A stretch of DNA of 64,000 nt from Kamptonema formosum PCC 6407 (lineage in GTDB: Bacteria; Cyanobacteriota; Cyanobacteriia; Cyanobacteriales; Microcoleaceae): positions 1,332,747 through 1,396,746 of the forward strand of contig NZ_KB235903.1 in NCBI RefSeq assembly GCF_000332155.1. Direction: 5' to 3'. The notes beneath the pieces are model-generated. The model was not told the DNA's origin and searched no databases. It saw only the letters and a list, made by a program, of their open reading frames with translations. Position numbers and translations under genes: made by a program. This document shows positions 52,632 to 59,463 of the stretch, one piece after another. How positions within the stretch are numbered: the first letter of the stretch is position 1; each line of letters begins with the position of its first letter.

Positions 52632-53003
52632 CTTCGCTCCTCACACACCACACCACGCCAATAACACGCGATATCATATCAAGAATTGTTTTCTTAGGAT
52701 ACAGTTCGCTAGAGATTTCCTGCAAAGCCACTCTGCGCGTCCTTTTGCTTTACGGACTTCTAGAATAGTTTGTCTTGTATACTATATGACTTGTTTGCCA
52801 GTAAATATCAGGAATCGTCAGAGGTTGCAGATCGCAGACCGGAGAGCGCAGGGTTGGGGTCAAGGGGTTTGCAATCTGGCCTACAGGCAATAGACCTGTA
52901 CTCGCCTACTCCTGCATTCTCGCACGTTCGAGCGCTAGGAGCTCGGTTATTAGCAGGATGAGGGGTAAAACCCCTCACTGACTTACTAACAGTATCGTCT
53001 GGT
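52632..53003. other. Divergent spacer between murC and nadD
   Basis: Contains GC-rich sequence with a small hairpin TGAGGGGT-AAA-ACCCCTCA (52959-52977) just upstream of nadD, which has no U-tract. No gene is supported. Confidence 0.55.
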
Positions 53004-53654
53004 ATGGGAAAAATAGCAATCTTTGGGGGGACTTTCGACCCGGTTCACTGGGGTCATTTATTGATGGCACAGACGGCTGTGAGCCAGTTTGGTCTTGACA
53101 AAGTAATCTGGGTTCCCGATCCCAGCCCCCCACACAAATCGCACCGGGTGTCGGTGGATTGCCAAAGGCGGCGGGAAATGGTGAGCGCAGCGATCGCCGA
53201 TCGCTCAGATTTTGTCCTATCACCTCAACAGGACGATCCCACTGGTAGATCCTACGCAGTTGAAACTTTTTTATACCTCCAGAGCACCGACCCCGACGCT
53301 CAGTGGTATTGGATTATTGGCTCAGATGCTTTCCAATCTCTTCCTCAATGGCACCGATGCCTGGAAATCAGCCAATTATGTTATTGGTTAGTGGCCCCAC
53401 GCCCCTACCAGAGAGAAAACGAGAGCGGGGATCTGCAAACAACTCACTTTCATATCACACAGATTGTTGAGCAAATGGCCACCCTGAGAGTGCCGATCCG
53501 GTTTTCAGTGCTGGAAATGCCTGCGATCGGAATATCATCAAGTCTAATTCGCCAATATTGCCTCAAAGGTCGCGACCTCCGCTACTTAGTCCCGGAAACT
53601 GTCAGAACTTACATTACAGCCCAAAAGCTGTATCAACCTCTGCCGCAAACCTGA
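53004..53654 (+). CDS. nadD: Nicotinate-nucleotide adenylyltransferase
   Basis: 216 residues. The nucleotidyltransferase motif IAIFGGTFDPVHWGHLLMA, VPDPSPPHKSH, WIIGSDAFQSLPQWH and the C-terminal ISSSLIRQY are diagnostic of NadD, which makes deamido-NAD from nicotinate mononucleotide. Monocistronic on the plus strand; gap2 follows 155 bp on. Confidence 0.93.
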   Translation: MGKIAIFGGTFDPVHWGHLLMAQTAVSQFGLDKVIWVPDPSPPHKSHRVSVDCQRRREMVSAAIADRSDFVLSPQQDDPTGRSYAVETFLYLQSTDPDAQWYWIIGSDAFQSLPQWHRCLEISQLCYWLVAPRPYQRENESGDLQTTHFHITQIVEQMATLRVPIRFSVLEMPAIGISSSLIRQYCLKGRDLRYLVPETVRTYITAQKLYQPLPQT

Positions 53655-53797
53655 CGACCGACCCCAAGTAATTTGTTCAGCAATTTTTGATACAGACAAA
53701 ACGTTAGAAGGGATCGCCCTTTGCGATATGATCTGGGTCATGGTTAATTATTAAATTTTTCCAAAATTTAAAGCCTAAGCTAGGCGCTGCTGTCGTT

Positions 53798-53812
53798 AGG
53801 AGGTACAAGGTG
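53798..53812 (+). promoter_or_regulatory. Ribosome binding site deciding the GTG start of gap2
   Basis: A perfect AGGAGG (53798-53803) lies six bases before GTG 53810-53812, which begins [14 protein letters not shown]; no ATG is available there, so GTG is the start. Confidence 0.88.
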
Positions 53813-54829
53813 ATTAGAGTCGCGATCAACGGTTTTGGACGCATCGGACGTAATTTTATGCGCTGCTGGCTGGGGCGCGAAAACAGCCAATTGGATCTGG
53901 TTGCTATCAATGACACTTCAGATCCAAAAACCAACGCTCACCTGCTCAGATATGACACGATGCTGGGGACGTTGAAGGGTGTAGATATTACTACCGATGA
54001 AAACTCTATAACCGTCAATGGCAAGACAGTGAAATGTGTGAGCGATCGCAATCCACTAAACTTGCCTTGGGCTGATTGGGGCATTGATTTGGTAATCGAA
54101 GCGACAGGGGTCTTCGTAGACCAAGCTGGCGCGTCGAAGCACATGACGGCGGGTGCTAAGAAGGTACTAATTACCGCTCCTGGCAAAGGCCCTGAAGTTG
54201 GGACTTTCGTCATCGGAGTTAACGACCACGCCTACACTCATGATAGTTATACAGTAATCAGCAATGCTAGTTGCACAACTAACTGTCTAGCTCCCGTTGC
54301 TAAGGTGTTAAATGACAACTTTGGCATCATTAAGGGCACAATGACTACTACCCACAGTTATACTGGCGACCAACGCTTGTTAGATGCCAGTCACCGAGAT
54401 TTGCGCCGAGCAAGGGCGGCGGCGATGAATATTGTGCCGACTTCTACAGGTGCGGCTCAAGCTGTGGCTCTGGTAATTCCTGAACTTAAAGGTAAGCTCA
54501 ATGGCATAGCAATGCGCGTGCCTACCCCTAATGTGTCGGTAGTAGATTTTGTGGTTCAGGTGCAGAAGAAGACTTTTGCTGAGCAGGTAAATGAAGTTCT
54601 CAAAGCAGCGGCGGAAGGGCCAATGAAGGGAGTTTTAGAGTACAGTGACTTGCCTTTGGTTTCTTCTGACTATCGCGGACATGATGCTTCTTCGATTGTT
54701 GATGCTAGTCTGACTTTGGTTCTGGATGGCGATATGCTTAAAGTAATCGCTTGGTATGACAACGAGTGGGGCTATAGTCAGCGGGTTGTTGACTTGGCTG
54801 AGCTTGTTGCCCAGAAGTGGCAATCCTAG
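53810..54829 (+). CDS. gap2: Glyceraldehyde-3-phosphate dehydrogenase, Calvin-cycle type
   Basis: 339 residues with a GTG start. NAD(P)-binding [15 protein letters not shown], the catalytic cysteine in [15 protein letters not shown], the phosphate-binding [21 protein letters not shown] and the C-terminal [16 protein letters not shown] are all intact. Length and the [21 protein letters not shown] block match Gap2, the NADP-using enzyme of the Calvin cycle, rather than the glycolytic Gap1. Monocistronic; an inverted repeat follows. Confidence 0.95.
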   Translation: MIRVAINGFGRIGRNFMRCWLGRENSQLDLVAINDTSDPKTNAHLLRYDTMLGTLKGVDITTDENSITVNGKTVKCVSDRNPLNLPWADWGIDLVIEATGVFVDQAGASKHMTAGAKKVLITAPGKGPEVGTFVIGVNDHAYTHDSYTVISNASCTTNCLAPVAKVLNDNFGIIKGTMTTTHSYTGDQRLLDASHRDLRRARAAAMNIVPTSTGAAQAVALVIPELKGKLNGIAMRVPTPNVSVVDFVVQVQKKTFAEQVNEVLKAAAEGPMKGVLEYSDLPLVSSDYRGHDASSIVDASLTLVLDGDMLKVIAWYDNEWGYSQRVVDLAELVAQKWQS

Positions 54830-54853
54830 AGGTTTTGAACTTTTAACCCCGGA

Positions 54854-54905
54854 CAAACGCAGATGAATGTAGATGGTTTTAGCCATTTTTAGTCATCTGC
54901 GTTTA
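54854..54905 (+). terminator. Inverted repeat after gap2
   Basis: AAACGCAGATGA (54854-54865) and TCATCTGCGTTT (54891-54902) enclose a loop containing GATGGTTTTAGCCATT, followed by ATTTTGTTAATT. It may act as the gap2 terminator; the GCAGATGA block is also a common dispersed repeat. Confidence 0.6.
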
Positions 54906-54906
54906 T

Positions 54907-55075
54907 TTTGTTAATTGTTAATTGGTAATGGCTAATGGCTAATGGCTAATGGCTAATGGCTAATTACCCATCTTCCCTATCTTCCCCATCTTCCCCATCT
55001 CCCCTTCTTCCCCTCTCTTCCTCTTTCCCTAGTCCCTAGTCCCTAGCCCCTAGCCCCTTCTTTAGTAATTGGTAA
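54907..55075. repeat. Compound minisatellite after gap2
   Basis: GCTAATG heptamers (54927-54962), CTTCCCCAT nonamer units (54969-55000), CTTCCCCT units and CCCTAGT/CCCTAGC heptamers (55026-55057). Confidence 0.85.
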
Positions 55076-55099
55076 TTAATAAGATTGCCTACATAATAT

Positions 55100-55678
55100 A
55101 TGTTAAAATTATTATTTGCATTATATTTTTCAATTTTCTTCTCCTTAATAAGTGTAACAAATCACCAGAAAAAATCCTTTGATAATTTTTTAGTTTTAGC
55201 AAAGTTACCAATAGTTATAGCAACTTTCTTGACAATTAAGACTTACATAACGCCTCCCTCTGAGCGGTTAGAATACCGCCTAGAAGGCGGCGTTACGGAT
55301 GTATGTTCTAATGGTCTTGGCGACGGCTATATCAACATACAAAATCAAGTATTAGGCGAAATAAAAATTAGTAAAAATATTAAATATAGCTTATTGCAAG
55401 CTTTCCTAGAAAAATCAATCCAAAATGAAGTCCATCGCACTTTTAGACGACTAAAACCAATTTTTAATACTTGGTTAATTATTCTGCTGATGCTATCTAC
55501 AAGCGGAGTCGTAGGGGTTTTGCTACTACTGGGAAAATTAGCTAAAGAAATGGAGGTTTACAGCCAAGAACTTGACGGTATTAAGTATGATGCTCTCTCT
55601 CAACTTAATTATATCGCTGCTGACGCAGAAAAGGTATTAAGTGAAATCAAAGAAAAGCTGAAAATTGCTAATAAGTAA
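55100..55678 (+). CDS. Putative membrane protein of unknown function with repeat insertion
   Basis: 192 residues with an N-terminal hydrophobic segment (LLFALYFSIFFSLIS), a second at ~35-50 and a third near 125-145 (LIILLMLSTSGVVGVLLLLG), then a coiled-coil-like tail. Residues ~46-70 (KTYITPPSERLEYRLEGGVT) are encoded by GACTTACATAACGCC ... GGCGGCGTTACGGA, that is, an inverted-repeat element of the CGCCTAGAAGGCGG type, entered in frame. No family is recognised. Low GC matches nearby spacers. It may be a pseudogene kept open by chance, but the tail has normal protein composition. Confidence 0.55.
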   Translation: MLKLLFALYFSIFFSLISVTNHQKKSFDNFLVLAKLPIVIATFLTIKTYITPPSERLEYRLEGGVTDVCSNGLGDGYINIQNQVLGEIKISKNIKYSLLQAFLEKSIQNEVHRTFRRLKPIFNTWLIILLMLSTSGVVGVLLLLGKLAKEMEVYSQELDGIKYDALSQLNYIAADAEKVLSEIKEKLKIANK

Positions 55679-55803
55679 AAGCTGGTGCTTGATCCTAACG
55701 ATATATCCCCACCAACGGAAGAGTTAGGAAGAAGGAAGAAGGAAGAAGGATTTACTTAACGATTAACAATCTTATACCAAATCAGGCTTTACTACCCATT
55801 TAT

Positions 55804-55870
55804 TGTCATTGCGAGCAAAGCGAAGCAATCGCAGAGACTAGGCGATTGCTTCGCTTTGCTCGCAATGACA
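55804..55870. repeat. Perfect 29-bp palindrome, GTCATTGCGAGC type
   Basis: Arms 55804-55832 and 55842-55870 are exact complements with a nine-base loop. The same palindrome forms the core of the element at 24179-24303. Confidence 0.92.
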
Positions 55871-55894
55871 GATTATTGCTAATACATAATACAG

Positions 55895-55992
55895 GACTTA
55901 CGCACGCTCGGTCAAAAACCCGGTTTCTGCGCCACTATTTCTCGACAAAAGCGATGATTTTGGTCAGAAACCGGGTTTTTTGCCTAAGTCCT
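55895..55992. mobile_element. Miniature inverted-repeat element, family A, copy 2
   Basis: Starts AGGACTTACGC and ends TAAGTCCT, with CAAAAACCCGGTTTCTGCG, GCGATGATTTTGGTCAGAAA and CCGGGTTTTTTGC in the same order as the copy at 6581-6671. Confidence 0.88.
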
Positions 55993-55994
55993 AA

Positions 55995-56112
55995 TATAGC
56001 AACCGCCAAGATTGTTAGGAGATCGTTCTGAATTACTCAATCCCTTACTTTTCTCCTATTTTCCTTCTCTTCCCCTAGCCCATAGTTTCTAACCGGCTTG
56101 GCGGTTGCTATA
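55995..56112. mobile_element. Miniature inverted-repeat element, family C, copy 4
   Basis: 118 bp with perfect 16-bp terminal repeats TATAGCAACCGCCAAG (55995-56010) and CTTGGCGGTTGCTATA (56097-56112). The right terminus includes the stop and the last codons of mtnP. Confidence 0.92.
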
Positions 56113-56976
56113 CTTCTGCAATAGCAAATCCAACTTATCTTTAGTTGCCTGGGGAACTTTATCTAGCGGAGTTAAAATCGCATACTTTAATGCTGAATGT
56201 GCCTCAGAATGGGGAGGATTTTTACTTAAACGTCGTACTGTTTCTTGAATAGCTTTTTGGGCATTAACCGCATTTTTATGCAAATTTGCGATTACCATTT
56301 CTACAGTTACGCTATCGTGATCTGAATGCCAACAATCATAATCGGTAACTAAGGCTAAAGTTGCATAAGCAATTTCAGCTTCTCTCGCCAACTTTGCCTC
56401 TGTTAAATTCGTCATCCCAATTACCGTTGCACCCCAACTACGATACAAATGGGACTCAGCTTTTGTGGAGAAAGCTGGCCCTTCCATGCAGATATAAGTA
56501 CCGCCTCGGTGGAGAGTGACATCGGGAAGATTCAGAGATGCGATCGCATCTCCCAATATTTTCGCCAACTCGCCGCAAACCGGATCGCCGAAAGTAATGT
56601 GAGCAACAATTCCCTCACCAAAAAATGTAGAAATTCGCTCCTTTGTCCGGTCAATAAACTGATCGGGTACAACCATATCTAAGGGTTTTGCCTCTTCCTT
56701 CAAAGAACCAACGGCCGAAGCTGAGATTAAATACTCAACCCCCAAACTTTTCATGGCATAAATATTAGCTCGGAATGGCAATTCTGAAGGCAAAAGAGTA
56801 TGGTTCCGGCCGTGTCTGGCTAGAAATGCTACTCGCGTTCCCTCTAGCGTTCCCAGAATTAGAGCATCTGAAGGCGATCCAAAAGGTGTATTAATTTGCA
56901 CCTCCTCGACATCCTTAAGAGCGTCCATTTTGTACAGTCCGCTGCCACCAATAATCCCAATTTTTGCTTGAGCCAT
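56089..56976 (-). CDS. mtnP: S-methyl-5'-thioadenosine phosphorylase
   Basis: 295 residues. [12 protein letters not shown] with the phosphate-binding [47 protein letters not shown] with the substrate Met, and [10 protein letters not shown] with the purine-binding Asp are all present. It splits methylthioadenosine into adenine and methylthioribose 1-phosphate (methionine salvage, polyamine by-product). The last seven residues YSNRQAG and the stop are encoded by the end of a family C element, so the native C-terminus has been replaced. Monocistronic. Confidence 0.95.
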   Translation of the reverse strand: MAQAKIGIIGGSGLYKMDALKDVEEVQINTPFGSPSDALILGTLEGTRVAFLARHGRNHTLLPSELPFRANIYAMKSLGVEYLISASAVGSLKEEAKPLDMVVPDQFIDRTKERISTFFGEGIVAHITFGDPVCGELAKILGDAIASLNLPDVTLHRGGTYICMEGPAFSTKAESHLYRSWGATVIGMTNLTEAKLAREAEIAYATLALVTDYDCWHSDHDSVTVEMVIANLHKNAVNAQKAIQETVRRLSKNPPHSEAHSALKYAILTPLDKVPQATKDKLDLLLQKYSNRQAG

Positions 56977-57191
56977 AATTCCTACCAGATGCCTTGGTTT
57001 TACTCAGGTATTGTACTGAAAGTGTGAACTTTAAGTAAAGTTTGGTATATTGTCAATGATAATTGTCACTTAAGCTAGGGCAAATTGTCACGATCTTTTC
57101 TGCTGCCTATCACGCTTTAGCTTCACAAAATCTTTAAAAATGAAGCTACTGAGTTCTGTTGTATACTTTTGTTCTGTCTTGGTGTTGATAA

Positions 57192-57398
57192 ATGATGCCC
57201 ACTAATGCCAGCCCCCCCAAAGTTTCAGTGGAAGACATCGTTGAGCGAATCTTTGCCTTCCGCCAAATTACGTCGATCGACCAAAAACTATTGCGATCGG
57301 CACTACTTTCGACGCAATCGCTCAGCGAGAGCGATCAGGTGCAACTAAACCGAGTGTTTGAAGGTCTACGGAATGGAATCATTTTAGTTGTGGAATAA
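57192..57398 (+). CDS. Small conserved cyanobacterial protein
   Basis: 68 residues, KVSVEDIVERIFAFRQITSI, then DQKLLRSALLSTQSLSESDQ and LNRVFEGLRNG. The pattern VEDIV.RIF..RQITR.DQ..LM.ALLS...LS...Q..INRVFDGL..G recurs in many cyanobacteria from memory, with no settled function. The gene stands alone in a divergent position upstream of mtnP. Confidence 0.75.
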   Translation: MMPTNASPPKVSVEDIVERIFAFRQITSIDQKLLRSALLSTQSLSESDQVQLNRVFEGLRNGIILVVE

Positions 57399-57446
57399 AA
57401 ATAAAGCGTGGGATTATTCTTACCCTGACAGAGCAATGAAAAATAA

Positions 57447-58298
57447 TCAAGATCGAGGATTAAAATTTAATAGCCAAAATCCAGTATAAGTCATACCTGA
57501 ATCATCAGGTTGAACTAGCAAAAAATGCAATCCGTGACTTAATTGCTGGCGCTGTTGGTAAATTTCCCCCGCCGCCTTTACATCAGGATCTTCAAAAGTA
57601 GCAACAATCCACCTGTCAACTAATCCTGCTTCCAAAATTAAGCCATCGGGACTACCGGGAATATAATTTAAAGCAACTGGTTTAGCTGCTTGTAGCCATC
57701 TCGCTAATCGCATTGATTGGCGACCTCCATCAATTATAACCCCAGGTACAGATACCGTTGAAGCTAATGCTAAATTTAGCGGTAATAGTAATTCTGGCAT
57801 CTCTAAAATTGGTATAGGACGGCTTTTAAAAGCATCTTCAATATCGCCAGCGGGTAGTGCTGCAAAACGCCAGCGATCGCCCCATAAATTCTCCGGTAAA
57901 GGTACGGGCGGCGGTGACTCTAACATTAACGGATGGTAAGCTTCACCCGTATAGTTAGCCATTTTTTGATATTGTTTCGCCCGTTCTTCTAATAGTCGTT
58001 TTAGAGCAAAAGTGCGCCGAGTCGCTTCTACCTCGACATCCAAAACTTGCGCCGCTGCCTCAATTAAACCCAAAGATTGGGGTCTAAATACTTGTATCAA
58101 ATCTGGTAAATTTTTCCCCTGACTTACCTGTTGTAATTGTTCGGTAAGCCAGCCAGAATTAGCTTGAGATTGAGGGCAAAAAGTGCTAAAAGTAAAATTG
58201 CGGTCTAAGTCGCAGATCGATAACTCCCATAACTTTTCTCCAGCATCATCCTTGAGAGGGCGGCGATAAAAATCAACTTGCCAAATAACCATAGTCAT
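57447..58298 (-). CDS. Tab2/Atab2-family RNA-binding protein (DUF1092)
   Basis: 283 residues, with WQVDFYRRPLKDDAGEKLWEL at the start, IQVFRPQSLGLIEAAAQVLDVEVEATRRT in the middle and GLHFLLVQPDDSGMTYTGFWLL at the end. These are family signatures. In algae and plants the homologue is needed for translation of psaB and photosystem I assembly; the cyanobacterial role is less clear. 21 bp downstream of the ABC ATPase gene on the same strand, so probably co-transcribed. Confidence 0.93.
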   Translation of the reverse strand: MTMVIWQVDFYRRPLKDDAGEKLWELSICDLDRNFTFSTFCPQSQANSGWLTEQLQQVSQGKNLPDLIQVFRPQSLGLIEAAAQVLDVEVEATRRTFALKRLLEERAKQYQKMANYTGEAYHPLMLESPPPVPLPENLWGDRWRFAALPAGDIEDAFKSRPIPILEMPELLLPLNLALASTVSVPGVIIDGGRQSMRLARWLQAAKPVALNYIPGSPDGLILEAGLVDRWIVATFEDPDVKAAGEIYQQRQQLSHGLHFLLVQPDDSGMTYTGFWLLNFNPRS

Positions 58299-58319
58299 AT
58301 TCTGCCCAAACTTCAGCCG

Positions 58320-59018
58320 CTAAACCTCTTGAATTTGCATCAATCGCTGCTTCAATCTTACAGGATCGCCTCGATCTACAACCTCACCTTTCTCTAACAA
58401 AAAAGCCCCATCACAATAATTCAATTCATCCAAACGGTGCGTGACCCACAAAGCAGTCAATCCTCGATTTTTGATCAAACGCTGAACTTGAGCGACTAAA
58501 TCTAACTGAGAATCAGGATCGAGCAAAGCTGTAGGTTCATCTAATAGTAAAACCTCGCAATGACGAGCGATCGCACCAGCGATCGCTATGCGCTGTTTTT
58601 GTCCCCCGCTGAGAGCATAAATCGGCCGCCGCTGCAAATCCAGCAAATTTACAGCAGCTAACGCCTCCTCTACTCTCTCTCGCACCTGAGCGATCGACAG
58701 CTTTTCCTCCACCAGGCCAAAAGCCACATCCGCCCCCACCGTCGGCATTACCAACTGGTGGTCAGGGTTTTGGAAGACAAAACCCAGCCGTCCCTGAATG
58801 TCAATTTCCCCCGACTGGGGGGATAATAGTTCCGCCAGCAACCTCAAAAGCGTTGACTTGCCGCTGCCATTTGTACCCAAGAGCATCCAGAATTCGCCCT
58901 TGGGAACCTTTAGAGAGCAATTTTGCAAAACGCGATCGCCCTTGGGCCAGCTAAAGCATAAATCGCGCACGGTAATCGCCGGAGCTACCATCTCTAAATC
59001 TGTACCCGAAACGCTCAT
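58320..59018 (-). CDS. ABC transporter ATP-binding protein, ECF/CbiO type
   Basis: 232 residues. Walker A LGTNGSGKSTLLRL, Q-loop FQNPDHQLVMPT, signature ALSGGQKQRIAIAG, Walker B VLLLDEPTALLD and the H-loop VTHRLDEL are present. The FQNPDHQ form is typical of energy-coupling-factor (CbiO/EcfA) ATPases for vitamin or metal uptake. No transmembrane partner is encoded nearby. It overlaps the upstream gene by four bases and is followed by Tab2, so the three probably form an operon. Confidence 0.92.
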   Translation of the reverse strand: MSVSGTDLEMVAPAITVRDLCFSWPKGDRVLQNCSLKVPKGEFWMLLGTNGSGKSTLLRLLAELLSPQSGEIDIQGRLGFVFQNPDHQLVMPTVGADVAFGLVEEKLSIAQVRERVEEALAAVNLLDLQRRPIYALSGGQKQRIAIAGAIARHCEVLLLDEPTALLDPDSQLDLVAQVQRLIKNRGLTALWVTHRLDELNYCDGAFLLEKGEVVDRGDPVRLKQRLMQIQEV

Positions 59019-59287
59019 TCTGCTGCAGTCAGGGTAACAAAACCAGGCGATCTCCCAGTTGCCGATGCACCAGATTTTTGAGATACCACCACAGCCGAAA
59101 TCTCACTGCTAAGCACAGCAACTTTTTTCTCAGGATTTTTCTCGCAGGTAAGTTCGAGCACCTGGGGTTGAGTAGCGCGAATTGCCTCTAGAACCTGCTG
59201 ATAAACAGCATCAGCATCATCCGCTGACTTCCTTTGCACCGACAGCGAGACAGACGTAGACTTGACAATGATATCGATAGTGAACAT
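59015..59287 (-). CDS. Small conserved protein upstream of the ECF-type ATPase
   Basis: 90 residues: TIDIIVKSTSVSLSVQRKSADDADAVYQQVLEAI, then LELTCEKNPEKKVAVLSSEISAVVVS. This has the look of a small beta-alpha-beta protein. The ATG/stop overlap with the ATPase gene (four bases) supports translational coupling. I recognise no family, but similar short frames precede this ATPase in other cyanobacteria from memory. Function unknown. Confidence 0.75.
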   Translation of the reverse strand: MFTIDIIVKSTSVSLSVQRKSADDADAVYQQVLEAIRATQPQVLELTCEKNPEKKVAVLSSEISAVVVSQKSGASATGRSPGFVTLTAAE

Positions 59288-59463
59288 TCGGTTTAAAAAA
59301 TTTAACTGGAGATCCTAACCTTAAGTATAGGTCTTTATAGGTCTTTATAGGTCTTTCTCGCCCTACAGATGGTGCTTCAAGTTGGGGTAAAAAAATATTT
59401 GATGTCTATTACAAATTTTAAGGTCTAGGCTATCTTGGAAAAGACGCTATCCAAGGGACTTTC

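Larger units (their letters stand above)
55679..56088. other. Island of three repeat elements before mtnP
   Basis: AGGAAGA heptamers (55725-55751), a perfect 29-bp palindrome, a family A element and a family C element follow one another, listed separately. No gene is seen. Confidence 0.85.
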
